The notes under the pieces are model-generated. The model did not search any database and had not been told where the DNA came from. It saw only the letters and a list, made by a program, of their open reading frames with translations. Source: Comamonadaceae bacterium (lineage in GTDB: Bacteria; Pseudomonadota; Gammaproteobacteria; Burkholderiales; Burkholderiaceae_C). From it: a DNA stretch of 64,000 bases. The stretch spans positions 1 through 64,000 of the forward strand of contig JAIXUG010000005.1 of assembly GCA_027484105.1 (NCBI GenBank), given 5' to 3'. Positions 35,166 to 43,746 of this stretch are shown here, one piece after another (the first letter of the stretch is position 1; every line of letters begins with the position of its first letter). A program made the translations under genes and the position numbers.

Positions 35166-35678
35166 ATGTCTTCAACCGCCGCCCCTTCTGCCGATCCCGT
35201 CAACCTGCCCGCCGCCATGGCCTGGACCGATTCGCTCCACACGGGCGACGCCCGCATGGACGCCACGCACCAGGAATTTGTGGACATGATCAACCAGATT
35301 CTGGCCACCCCTGAAGAAGAGCAACTGCCCATCTACAAAGCGTTTTTGAAGCACACAGCCGAACACTTTGCCCAAGAAGAGCGCTGGATGCTGGCCACCG
35401 GGTTTTCGGCCGACAACTGCCACGCCGAACACCACGCCACCATTTTGGAAACCATGCGCGTGGTCGAGGCCCATTACCTGGACACCGACAAACAAATCAT
35501 CACCCGCATGGCCGAAGCACTGGCCGAGTGGTTCCCCGGTCATGCCAACAGCATGGACGCTGGCCTGGCGGCGCACCTGAAGTCGGTCGGCTTTGACAGC
35601 GCCACCGAAACCCTGGCCGACCCGTCCGTCATCCAGAACGTGACCATGTCAGGCTGCGGCAGCGTCAGCTGCAGCTGA
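35166..35678 (+). CDS. Bacteriohemerythrin
   Basis: 170 residues. The O2-binding diiron pattern is visible: HTGDARMDATHQEFVDMINQ (first ligands), FLKHTAEHFAQEERWM (HxxxE), HAEHHATIL (HxxxH) and a C-terminal WFPGHANSMDAGLAAH. It ends with GCGSVSCS, two extra cysteines that are unusual for the domain. The start at 35166 gives MSSTAAPSA; longer in-frame starts upstream lack support. A bidirectional terminator follows. Roles include O2 storage, delivery or sensing. Confidence 0.88.
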   Translation: MSSTAAPSADPVNLPAAMAWTDSLHTGDARMDATHQEFVDMINQILATPEEEQLPIYKAFLKHTAEHFAQEERWMLATGFSADNCHAEHHATILETMRVVEAHYLDTDKQIITRMAEALAEWFPGHANSMDAGLAAHLKSVGFDSATETLADPSVIQNVTMSGCGSVSCS

Positions 35679-35696
35679 GGCCCCGCTCAAAAAGCC

Positions 35697-35736
35697 AAAA
35701 CCCCATGACAGGCCACAAAGCCCGTCATGGGGTTTT
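35697..35736. terminator. Bidirectional Rho-independent terminator
   Basis: AAAACCCCATGAC (35697-35709) pairs perfectly with GTCATGGGGTTTT (35724-35736) around a 14-base loop. With A and T runs on the two sides it can stop transcription from the hemerythrin gene and from the Bug receptor operon on the other strand. Confidence 0.9.
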
Positions 35737-35751
35737 AGTGGTGCGTGGCGG

Positions 35752-36738
35752 TCATTCAACCGTGATCTTCTCGTCTTTCACAATTTTGGCCATGGCGGGA
35801 ATCTCTGCACGCATCCATTGCCCAAATTGATCGGGCGTCATGGCGGATGGCTCGGCCCCCAAAGCGGTCAAGCGCTCCTTGATGTCTGGGGCAGCAGCGA
35901 TGCGTTGGATTTCGGCGTGCAATTTGTCAATCACCGCTTTGGGCGTTCCTGCAGGCGCCAAAAGTCCCTGAAAACTGCCCGTCAAAAATCCCGGCAAAGA
36001 TTCGGCCACGGTGGGTGTATCGGGCATTTGCGGGTTGCGCTTTTGACCTGACACCGCGATCAATTTGATCTTGCCCGCCTTGACATGCGGATAAGTGGCC
36101 ACCATGCCATTGAACATGACATCGACTTGACCGCCAATCAAATCGGTGATGGCTTGGGCGCCCCCTTTGTAAGGCACATAACCCCAATCGATGCCGTGGC
36201 GCTGGGCATACATCACCCCGGCCAAATGCGATGCACTGCCCATGCCTGCTGCCACCGCGTAATTGAGCTTGCCTTTTTGCGCTTTGGCATAAGCCACCAA
36301 TTCGGCAGGGGTATTGGCGGGCACTTTGGTGCTGACCGCCAACAAATGGGGCGAATAAGCCACCATCGCCACGGGCGCAAAGTCTTTCTCGACATTAAAG
36401 GGCAGCTTGAACAAAGCCGGGCTGATCACCAGATTGCCCACGTCCATCAGCACCAGGGTATAGCCGTCAGCGGAAGATTTGGCGACCAGATCGGCACCCA
36501 GGTTGCCACTGGAGCCGGGACGGTTTTCCACCACCACCGGTTGCCCCCAGCTTTCGGTGATTTTTTGACCAAAGAGACGGGCCAACACATCGGACGTGCC
36601 GCCCGCTGGAAACGGCACCACAATCTTGATGGGTTTGTTGGGGTAAGGAGCGGCAGCGGTTTGCGCCTGCGCCGCAGTCCCGAATGACCACAAAAGGCAA
36701 GCCCCCAAGGCTGCAAAAGTGTTTTTTGACAGGAACAT
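35752..36738 (-). CDS. Tripartite tricarboxylate transporter receptor (Bug/TctC family)
   Basis: 328 residues with a signal peptide (MFLSKNTFAALGACLLWSFG, cut after AQA ~24). The mature protein starts with YPNKPIKIVVPFPAGGTSDV, the Bug ligand loop, followed by VENRPGSSGNLGADLVAKS, VPYKGGAQAITDLIGGQVDV and LLAPAGTPKAVIDKLH. Bug proteins bind carboxylated ligands in the periplasm. It is second in tandem with another Bug gene, 5 bases apart, at the end of the garD operon; ligand likely an aldarate by context. No tctA/tctB is present. Confidence 0.88.
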   Translation of the reverse strand: MFLSKNTFAALGACLLWSFGTAAQAQTAAAPYPNKPIKIVVPFPAGGTSDVLARLFGQKITESWGQPVVVENRPGSSGNLGADLVAKSSADGYTLVLMDVGNLVISPALFKLPFNVEKDFAPVAMVAYSPHLLAVSTKVPANTPAELVAYAKAQKGKLNYAVAAGMGSASHLAGVMYAQRHGIDWGYVPYKGGAQAITDLIGGQVDVMFNGMVATYPHVKAGKIKLIAVSGQKRNPQMPDTPTVAESLPGFLTGSFQGLLAPAGTPKAVIDKLHAEIQRIAAAPDIKERLTALGAEPSAMTPDQFGQWMRAEIPAMAKIVKDEKITVE

Positions 36739-36743
36739 GTTTT

Positions 36744-37739
36744 TCACTCCAGTTTGATGTTGGCGGCCTTGATGACTTGGGCCCATTTCTCAATCTCTGC
36801 CCTTTGAAAGCTCAGCACTTGCTCGGGCGTCATGACCGAAGGCTGCATGCCCAAGCCTTTGATGCGCTCTTGCATCTCGGCAGATTGGATGATCTTGAGG
36901 ATCTCGGCGTGCAACCTGTCCACAATGGGTTTGGGCGTACCCGCTGGCGCGAACAAAGCTTGCCAGGACACCACCTCAAAACCTTGCGTACCGGGCCAAC
37001 CGGATTCGGCGACGGTGGGCACATCGGTCAAAGCGTCGGTCAACCTTCTGGACGACGTCACCGCCAGCGCCCGCAGCTTGCCGCTTTGGATATGCGGACC
37101 TGCCACCACCGTGGTGTCGAACATGAAGTCCACTTGACCGCTCATCACATCCTGGATCGCCGGTGCACTGCCCTTGTAGGGAATGTGGGTGAACTTCACA
37201 TCGCCTCTGAACGCCAACAACTCTTGCGCCAAATGCTGCGAAGTGCCATTGCCCGCCGATGCACCCGACAGCTTGCCCGGACTGGCCTTGGCCGCTGTCA
37301 GCAAATCCCGCAAGGTTTTATAAGGGCTGTTGGCCGCCACCACCAACACCACCGGGTTGGTGCCATACAGATAAACCGGCGTGAAGGACTTGATCGGGTC
37401 GTAGCCCAGCTTGGGGTACAGGCTCACATTGATCGCGTGCGAACTGATGGTGCCACCGAGCAAATGGTGACCATCTGCAGGCGCACGGGCTGCAATTTCA
37501 GAACCCACACTGCCGCCCGCACCGCCTCGGTTTTCAATCACCATCGTGGCGCCCAACGCAGCGCCCAGTTTTTGCGAAACCAGACGCGCCAGGATGTCGG
37601 TGGTCCCGCCCGGCGGGAAAGCCACCAAATAATTGATCGGCTTGGAGGGCCAAGGCGCTGTTTGGCTGAAGGCCGCCGGGGCCATCAGGCCAGCAGCGCA
37701 AGTCACTGAAGTTTGCAGAAAATGTCGACGCTGGGTCAT
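36744..37739 (-). CDS. Tripartite tricarboxylate transporter receptor (Bug/TctC family)
   Basis: 331 residues. The N-terminus MTQRRHFLQTSVTCAAGLMA looks like a Tat-type (RR) or long Sec signal, cut after FSQ ~26. Bug features: WPSKPINYLVAFPPGGTTDI, IENRGGAGGSVGSEIAARAP, HIPYKGSAPAIQDVMSGQVD and LFAPAGTPKPIVDRLH. It follows garD by ~21 bases and precedes the other Bug gene by 5, so all three are one leftward operon. The two receptors differ clearly, so this is not a recent duplication. Confidence 0.88.
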   Translation of the reverse strand: MTQRRHFLQTSVTCAAGLMAPAAFSQTAPWPSKPINYLVAFPPGGTTDILARLVSQKLGAALGATMVIENRGGAGGSVGSEIAARAPADGHHLLGGTISSHAINVSLYPKLGYDPIKSFTPVYLYGTNPVVLVVAANSPYKTLRDLLTAAKASPGKLSGASAGNGTSQHLAQELLAFRGDVKFTHIPYKGSAPAIQDVMSGQVDFMFDTTVVAGPHIQSGKLRALAVTSSRRLTDALTDVPTVAESGWPGTQGFEVVSWQALFAPAGTPKPIVDRLHAEILKIIQSAEMQERIKGLGMQPSVMTPEQVLSFQRAEIEKWAQVIKAANIKLE

Positions 37740-37760
37740 GGTGGTCTCCTGGTTGAAGTC

Positions 37761-39338
37761 TTAGGTGATGGGGGCCGGATTGAACAGCACCAAGGCGTTG
37801 TGCAGCTTCCAATGTTCGGCCCAGGTTTTACGGCCGCTGGCCACATCCAGCAGCATGCGAAAAAGTTCCCAACCGGCTTCTTCGATGGTGATCTCACCAT
37901 CGGCAATGCGGCCCGCGTTCATGTCCATCAAGTCGTGCCAGCGGCGCGCCAGGTCGGTGCGGGTGGCGACCTTGACCACGGGGCAGGCCTGCAGACCATA
38001 AGGCGTGCCACGCCCGGTGGTGAACACATGCAAGTTCATGCCGGCGGCCAGTTGCAGCGTGCCGCAAATGAAATCGCTCGCGGGTGTGGCGGCAAAGACC
38101 AAACCTTTTTGGTCGGCCTTGAGCTTGTCGCCCGGCGCCAGCACGCTGGCAATGGCCGCGCTGCCGCTCTTGATGATCGAGCCCATGGCTTTTTCGGCGA
38201 TGTTGGACAAACCACCCGCCTTGTTGCCTGGTGTGGTGTTGGCCGTGCGGTCCACCCGGCCACGGTCCAAATACTGGTCGTACCAACCCAACTCACGAAC
38301 AATGTCTTGGGCCACTTGGGGCGTGGCCGCGCGGCTGGTGAGTTGCTCGACCGCATCGCGCACCTCGGTGTTCTCCGAAAACATCACGGTGCCACCGGCA
38401 CGCACGATCAAATCGGCCATGAAGCCCACCGCCGGGTTGGCCGTCACGCCCGAAAACGCGTCGCTTCCGCCACACTGCACGCCCACCACCAGGGCACTGG
38501 CGGGCACGGTTTGGCGGCGGCGGGCATTCAGGCGCTCCAGGTGCGGGCGGGCGCTTTGCACGATGTGGTCCACCATCGACATGAAGCCCACATGCGCATC
38601 GTCTTGCAGGCACACCAGGTCAGGCCCTTGGTCTTTTTCTCGCCCGTCGTGAATCGGAAAACTGCCCGCAGGCAACAAACGATCGGGTTGCAACTTTTCG
38701 CAGCCCAGGCTCACCACCATCACCTCACCGCCAAAATTGGGGTTCAGGCTGATGTGGCGCAGCGTGCGGATCGGGATCTCAGCCCCCGGCGCGTCAATCG
38801 CCACCCCGCAACCATAGCTGTGCTCCAGGCCCACCACCCCATCGACATGGGGAAACAAGGGCAACAACTCACGCTCGATGCGCTCCACTGCGATCTTGAC
38901 CACACCCGCCACGCATTGCACCGTGGTGGTCAACGCCAGCAAGTTGCGCGTGCCCACCGAGCCATCGGCGTTGACATAGCCCTCAAAGCTGAAGCCATCC
39001 AAAGGGGCTTGCGGTGCAGGCTGCACCGTGGCCATGGGCAGACCTTGCAGTTCACGCGCGGCGGGAATGTCGAGCAAACGCTCGTGCACCCAGCTGCCCG
39101 CAGCGATGTCTTGCCGGGCATAGCCCACCGGCACGTTGTAGCGCATGACAGCCTGGCCTTTGGCCAGATTCACCAAGGCCAGTTTGTGGCCTTGCGGTAC
39201 TTTGTCACGCAACACCAAGCCTTCGGCCACGCCCGCTGGCATGACGGTGCCCGCTGCCAAGCCGCCATCGTTGGCGACGATGGCCACGTTGTCGGCGGCA
39301 TGCATGCGGATCGCCAAAGGCGGGCGGTTAGAACTCAA
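37761..39338 (-). CDS. garD: Galactarate dehydratase (UxaA/GarD family)
   Basis: 525 residues with the two-part UxaA architecture: an N-terminal SAF-like domain ([16 protein letters not shown] ... GHKLALVNL) and the large C-terminal domain with [44 protein letters not shown] and [18 protein letters not shown]. It converts galactarate (or altronate in relatives) to 5-keto-4-deoxy-glucarate. The presence of gudD and a garL-like aldolase favours GarD. The start is a TTG at 39338 with a TGA in frame just upstream; an ATG at 39305 is the alternative. Confidence 0.87.
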   Translation of the reverse strand: MSSNRPPLAIRMHAADNVAIVANDGGLAAGTVMPAGVAEGLVLRDKVPQGHKLALVNLAKGQAVMRYNVPVGYARQDIAAGSWVHERLLDIPAARELQGLPMATVQPAPQAPLDGFSFEGYVNADGSVGTRNLLALTTTVQCVAGVVKIAVERIERELLPLFPHVDGVVGLEHSYGCGVAIDAPGAEIPIRTLRHISLNPNFGGEVMVVSLGCEKLQPDRLLPAGSFPIHDGREKDQGPDLVCLQDDAHVGFMSMVDHIVQSARPHLERLNARRRQTVPASALVVGVQCGGSDAFSGVTANPAVGFMADLIVRAGGTVMFSENTEVRDAVEQLTSRAATPQVAQDIVRELGWYDQYLDRGRVDRTANTTPGNKAGGLSNIAEKAMGSIIKSGSAAIASVLAPGDKLKADQKGLVFAATPASDFICGTLQLAAGMNLHVFTTGRGTPYGLQACPVVKVATRTDLARRWHDLMDMNAGRIADGEITIEEAGWELFRMLLDVASGRKTWAEHWKLHNALVLFNPAPIT

Positions 39339-39432
39339 GAGCAGATCTCAATGAATCGGTCAGGAAGGCATGACAAGTGATCTGTGCGGGTGGTGTTCTG
39401 ATACATTGCCACCGTGAGCAGGGCGTGATCTG

Positions 39433-39443
39433 TTGTCGTACAA
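39433..39443. promoter_or_regulatory. FadR-subfamily GntR operator
   Basis: TTGTCGTACAA on the top strand, TTGTACGACAA on the bottom: an exact match to the TNGTNNNACNA consensus of FadR-type GntR regulators. It is 8 bases before the proposed start of the regulator gene and 95 bases from the garD start, between the two divergent units. A related TTGTACGATG is at 40269-40278, before gudD. Confidence 0.6.
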
Positions 39444-39450
39444 GTTGATT

Positions 39451-40224
39451 ATGCAAACTCACATCCAAGCCGACATGCGTACTTACCCGATGAACAGCCA
39501 AGCCAGCTCACCCGAAAAACGTAAAACGCGCAGCCTGACCTTTGAATTGGTGGAGCAACTGAGCGCCGAGATTCAAAAAGGCACCCTGATCAGCGGGCAA
39601 AAATTGCCCACCGAGGCCGCCATCATGGCGCGCTTTGGCGTGAGCCGAACCGTGGTCCGAGAGGCCATCTCCAAGCTCCAGGCAGGCGGCTTGGTTCAAA
39701 CGCGGCATGGCATTGGCACATTTGTCCTGGCGCAAACGGACACCCCCGCCTTTCGGGTCAACCCGAACCAGCTGAGCACCTTGCACGATGTGATCGCCCT
39801 GCTGGAGTTGCGCATCAGCGTGGAGACAGAAGCCGCTGCCCTCGCGGCTGTCAGGCGCACCGAGAGCAATCTGCGGGTCATGCAAGAGGCCATGGTCGCG
39901 TTTTCCAATGCCATCGAAGAAGGGCGCGACGCCGTCGCTGCCGATTTTCAGTTTCACCACGAAATTGCCCGCGCCACGCAAAACACCCACTTTGCCGACA
40001 TGATGAACTCGCTGGGCGCGCAATCCATTCCCCGCGCCCGCCTGGAAACAACACGCACCCTGGATGCCGACCGTTTGGCTTACCTGCGCCGCGTCCACCA
40101 AGAGCACGAGAGCATCCTGAATGCCATCGCCGCGCAAGAGGCCGAATCGGCACGGGCTGCCATGCGCACGCACCTGTCCAACAGCCGCGATCGGCACAAA
40201 AAAGGCTTGTCGAGTCACCACTGA
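39451..40224 (+). CDS. FadR-subfamily GntR transcriptional regulator of aldarate catabolism
   Basis: 257 residues from the ATG at 39451; ATGs at 39475 and 39490 are alternatives and none has a strong ribosome-binding site. The winged helix is at ~25-90: SLTFELVEQLSAEIQKGTLI, LPTEAAIMARFGVSRTVVRE, ISKLQAGGLVQTRHGIGTFV. The C-terminal FCD domain has the metal/ligand histidines in DFQFHHEIARATQN and RRVHQEHESILNAI. By position it represses garD-Bug and gudD-garL until galactarate, glucarate or a breakdown product binds. Confidence 0.85.
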   Translation: MQTHIQADMRTYPMNSQASSPEKRKTRSLTFELVEQLSAEIQKGTLISGQKLPTEAAIMARFGVSRTVVREAISKLQAGGLVQTRHGIGTFVLAQTDTPAFRVNPNQLSTLHDVIALLELRISVETEAAALAAVRRTESNLRVMQEAMVAFSNAIEEGRDAVAADFQFHHEIARATQNTHFADMMNSLGAQSIPRARLETTRTLDADRLAYLRRVHQEHESILNAIAAQEAESARAAMRTHLSNSRDRHKKGLSSHH

Positions 40225-40268
40225 CCCCCCGGCTCAGGGTTTGCACGATGGGTGATCGCGCAACTCAG

Positions 40269-40278
40269 TTGTACGATG
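40269..40278. promoter_or_regulatory. Possible second GntR half-operator before gudD
   Basis: TTGTACGATG shares eight bases (TTGTACGA) with the full operator at 39433-39443 read on the other strand, but lacks the second half of the dyad. It is 26 bases upstream of the gudD ATG. It may be a weak site for the same regulator. Confidence 0.3.
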
Positions 40279-40303
40279 TCTTACTTATCCACCGCCCTTT
40301 GCC

Positions 40304-41641
40304 ATGCAACACCCCTCCCCCACCCCAGTTGTCAACCGCATGCAGGTGATCCCCGTGGCAGGACACGACGGCATGCTGATGAACCTCAGCGGTGCCCACG
40401 GCCCGTTTTTCACCCGCAACATCGTCATCCTGACCGATTCATCAGGCCACACCGGTGTGGGCGAAGTGCCGGGCGGCGAAAAAATCCGCCAAACCCTGGA
40501 AGAAGCCCGCCCCTTGGTCGAAGGCCAGCCCATTGGCCAGTACAACCGCGTGCTGAACGCCATGCGCCAGCAGTTTGCCGACCGCGACAGCGGTGGCCGG
40601 GGCCAGCAAACCTTTGACCTGCGCACCACCATCCACGCCGTCACAGCCGTTGAAAGCGCCCTGCTCGATGTGCTGGGCCAACACCTGAACGTGCCGGTCT
40701 GTGCCCTCTTGGGCGAAGGCCAACAGCGCAGCCGTGTGCAAATGCTGGGCTATCTTTTTTATGTGGGTGACCGCCACCAGACTGACCTGCCCTACCGCAG
40801 CGAGCCCGATCAGGCCGACGACTGGCTGCGCCTGCGCCACGACAAAGCCATGACCGCAGAAGCCGTGGTGCGCCTGGCCGAAGCGGCACAAGCGCGCTAC
40901 GGCTTTCAGGACTTCAAACTCAAAGGCGGCGTGCTGCGCGGCGAAGAAGAAGTCGAGGCCGTGGTAGCCCTGCACGAGCGCTTCCCCAAGGCCCGCATCA
41001 CGCTCGATCCCAACGGCGGCTGGTTGCTCAAAGACGCCATCCGTTTGCTGCGCGACCACCGCAGCACCATGGCCTATGCCGAAGACCCGTGCGGCGCAGA
41101 AGGCGTGTTCTCGGGCCGCGAAGTCATGGCCGAATTCCGCCGCGCCACCGGCTTGCTGACGGCCACCAACATGGTGGCTACCGACTGGCGCGAGATGGCC
41201 CACAGTATCCAACTGCAATCGGTGGATATTCCGCTGGCCGACCCCCATTTCTGGACGCTGCAAGGCTCGGTGCGGGTGGCGCAGCTGTGCCAGATGTACG
41301 ACCTGACCTGGGGCTCGCACTCCAACAACCATTTCGACATTTCGCTGGCCATGTTCACCCAGTGCGCTGCGGCCGCCCCCGGCAAGGTCACGGCCATCGA
41401 CACGCACTGGATCTGGCAAGACGGTCAGTTCCTCACCAAAAACCCGCTGCAAATCAAGGACGGCTTCGTCGATGTGCCCACCCAACCTGGCCTGGGCATC
41501 GAGGTGGACATGGACGCGGTGATGAAAGCGAACCAGCTCTACCAACAGCACGGCCTGGGCGCACGCGATGACGCCATCGCGATGCAGTACCTGATCCCCG
41601 GCTGGAAATTCAACAACAAGATGCCTTGCATGGTGCGCTGA
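40304..41641 (+). CDS. gudD: Glucarate dehydratase
   Basis: 445 residues of the enolase superfamily. Family segments: [30 protein letters not shown], the [13 protein letters not shown] loop with the catalytic lysine, [18 protein letters not shown] and [14 protein letters not shown] with the catalytic His. It dehydrates D-glucarate or L-idarate to 5-keto-4-deoxy-D-glucarate, the same product as GarD. Followed by the aldolase gene 41 bases later. Confidence 0.95.
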   Translation: MQHPSPTPVVNRMQVIPVAGHDGMLMNLSGAHGPFFTRNIVILTDSSGHTGVGEVPGGEKIRQTLEEARPLVEGQPIGQYNRVLNAMRQQFADRDSGGRGQQTFDLRTTIHAVTAVESALLDVLGQHLNVPVCALLGEGQQRSRVQMLGYLFYVGDRHQTDLPYRSEPDQADDWLRLRHDKAMTAEAVVRLAEAAQARYGFQDFKLKGGVLRGEEEVEAVVALHERFPKARITLDPNGGWLLKDAIRLLRDHRSTMAYAEDPCGAEGVFSGREVMAEFRRATGLLTATNMVATDWREMAHSIQLQSVDIPLADPHFWTLQGSVRVAQLCQMYDLTWGSHSNNHFDISLAMFTQCAAAAPGKVTAIDTHWIWQDGQFLTKNPLQIKDGFVDVPTQPGLGIEVDMDAVMKANQLYQQHGLGARDDAIAMQYLIPGWKFNNKMPCMVR

Positions 41642-41682
41642 ATTCAAAGTCACCACCCTCCCCCAATTTGAGGAAACCCACC

Positions 41683-42447
41683 ATGGACATGCCCGTCAAC
41701 CACTTCAAACACGCCATCCAATCCGGTCAAAAACAGATCGGCCTGTGGTCGCACCTGTGCAGCAACATCAGCACCGAAATCCTCGCGCACTGCGGCTTTG
41801 ACTGGTTGCTGCTCGACATGGAGCACTCGCCCAACGACCTGAGCGAAATCCTGGTGCAACTGCAGGCCATGAAGGGCAGCCCCACCACGCCCATCGTGCG
41901 CCCACCATGGAACGACATGGTCACCTTCAAGCGCTTGCTGGATGTGGGCGTGCAAACGCTGCTGGTGCCTTACATCCAGACCGAAGAAGAGGCCCGCCAA
42001 GCGGTGTCTTACACCCGCTACCCACCCCACGGTGTGCGCGGCTATGCGGGTGCGCCCCGCGCCAGCCACTATGGACGCGTGAAGGGCTATGCCCAGCGCA
42101 GCAGTGAAGAAATTTGTGTTCTGCTGCAGGTTGAAACCGTGCTGGGCCTGCAAAACATCGAAGCCATTGCCAACGTGGACGGCGTGGACGGCGTCTTCAT
42201 CGGCCCCGGCGACTTGTCGGCGGCGCTTGGCCACCTGGGCAACCCGAAACACCCCGATGTGCTGAAAGTCATTGACGAATCGATTGCCCGCATCCGGGCC
42301 TGCGGCAAAGCAGCGGGCATCTTGACCGGGGACGAAGCCCTGGCCAAACACTATGTCGAGCAAGGCTGCCTGTTTGTGGCCGTGGGCGCTGACCAAAACG
42401 TGCTGCGCGACAGCGCCACGGCACTGGCTGGGCGTTTTAAATCCTGA
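41683..42447 (+). CDS. garL: HpcH/HpaI-family aldolase, 5-keto-4-deoxy-D-glucarate aldolase-like
   Basis: 254 residues of the class II pyruvate aldolase family. Motifs: GLWSHLCSNISTEILAHCGF, DWLLLDMEHSPNDL (metal Glu region), IVRPPWNDMVTFKRLLDVGV, GVRGYAGAPRAS and VDGVFIGPGDLSAALG. AGGA precedes the ATG at 41683. In the aldarate pathway it would split 5-keto-4-deoxy-glucarate to pyruvate and tartronate semialdehyde. The reductase (garR) and glycerate kinase needed next are not in the window. Confidence 0.85.
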   Translation: MDMPVNHFKHAIQSGQKQIGLWSHLCSNISTEILAHCGFDWLLLDMEHSPNDLSEILVQLQAMKGSPTTPIVRPPWNDMVTFKRLLDVGVQTLLVPYIQTEEEARQAVSYTRYPPHGVRGYAGAPRASHYGRVKGYAQRSSEEICVLLQVETVLGLQNIEAIANVDGVDGVFIGPGDLSAALGHLGNPKHPDVLKVIDESIARIRACGKAAGILTGDEALAKHYVEQGCLFVAVGADQNVLRDSATALAGRFKS

Positions 42448-42591
42448 TTTTTAAAACCATTCACATCGGCACCAGCTGAGCCTGGACCGCAAGAAATTTC
42501 AATCGCGCTGTCCCAAGTTTCACAGGCGAAAGGCTGCCCGGGGGCTACCATCAGGGCTGTTTGATACCACTACCCTTTCGGAGACCCCCTC

Positions 42592-43746
42592 ATGCCCGTG
42601 ATCACCAACATCGAAGACCTGCGCGTTCTGGCCGAAAAACGCGTGCCGCGCATGTTTTACGACTACGCCGACAGCGGCTCCTGGACCGAGGGCACCTACC
42701 GCGCCAACGAAAGCGACTTCCACAAGATCAAGCTGCGCCAGCGCGTGGCCGTCAACATGGAAAACCGCAGCACCGCCACCAAGATGGTGGGGATCGACAC
42801 CAAAATGCCCGTGTGCATCGCCCCCGTGGGCCTGACGGGCATGCAGCACGCCGACGGCGAAATGCACGCGGCCATGGCCGCCAAAAAATTCGGCATCCCC
42901 TTCACGCTGTCAACCATGAGCATCTGCTCGATCGAAGACATCGCAGCGCACACCCAGGCCCCGTTTTGGTTTCAGCTGTACATGATGCGCGACCGTGAGG
43001 CCATGGCCCGCATGATCGACCGCTGCAAGGCCGCCAAAGTGAGCGCCATGGTGCTCACACTCGATTTGCAGGTGATCGGCCAGCGCCACAAAGACCTCAA
43101 GAACGGCCTGACCGCGCCACCCCGCCCCACCATCGCCAACATCATCAACCTCATCACCAAGCCGCGTTGGTGCTTGGGCATGGCGGGCACGAAGCGTCGC
43201 ACCTTTGGTAACCTGGTGGGCCACGTCAAGGCAGTGACGGACATGAACTCACTGGCCTCCTGGACCAACGAACAGTTTGACCCGACGCTCAACTGGGAAG
43301 ACATCGCCTGGGTCAAAAAGCAATGGGGCGGCAAGCTGATCCTGAAGGGCATCATGGACGTGGAAGATGCCAAACTGGCCGTGGCCAGCGGGGCCGACGC
43401 CATCGTGGTCAGCAACCACGGCGGCCGCCAGCTCGACGGCGCGCCCAGCAGCATCGAAGCCCTGCCCGCCATCGTGGCAGCCGTAGGCCACCAGATCGAG
43501 GTCTGGATGGACGGCGGCATCCGCTCCGGTCAAGACGTGCTCAAGGCCTGGGCGCTGGGCGCCAAAGGCACCATGATCGGCCGCGCCATGGTCTATGGCC
43601 TGGGCGCCATGGGCGAAGCAGGTGTGACCAAGGCCCTGCAAATCATCCACAAAGAACTGGACGTGACCATGGCCTTTTGCGGCCACACCAACATCCAGAA
43701 CGTGGACACCAACATCTTGCTGCCGGGCACCTTCCCGGCGGCTTGA
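42592..43746 (+). CDS. FMN-dependent alpha-hydroxy-acid dehydrogenase (LldD-like)
   Basis: 384 residues with the FMN-dependent 2-hydroxyacid dehydrogenase barrel. Seen: NIEDLRVLAEKRVPRMFYDY, IAPVGLTGMQHADGE, FWFQLYMMRD, the catalytic VVSNHGGRQLDGAPSS and the FMN-binding VWMDGGIRSGQDVLKA. L-lactate is the best-known substrate; a hydroxy acid from the preceding catabolic genes is possible. A 144-base gap with no visible terminator separates it from garL. Its last codons overlap the proposed dinB start. Confidence 0.88.
   Translation: MPVITNIEDLRVLAEKRVPRMFYDYADSGSWTEGTYRANESDFHKIKLRQRVAVNMENRSTATKMVGIDTKMPVCIAPVGLTGMQHADGEMHAAMAAKKFGIPFTLSTMSICSIEDIAAHTQAPFWFQLYMMRDREAMARMIDRCKAAKVSAMVLTLDLQVIGQRHKDLKNGLTAPPRPTIANIINLITKPRWCLGMAGTKRRTFGNLVGHVKAVTDMNSLASWTNEQFDPTLNWEDIAWVKKQWGGKLILKGIMDVEDAKLAVASGADAIVVSNHGGRQLDGAPSSIEALPAIVAAVGHQIEVWMDGGIRSGQDVLKAWALGAKGTMIGRAMVYGLGAMGEAGVTKALQIIHKELDVTMAFCGHTNIQNVDTNILLPGTFPAA

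Noticed and set aside
36744..37739. The two tandem Bug genes as a recent duplication
   Set aside because: Apart from family motifs the two proteins differ strongly in sequence and signal peptide, so any duplication is old.
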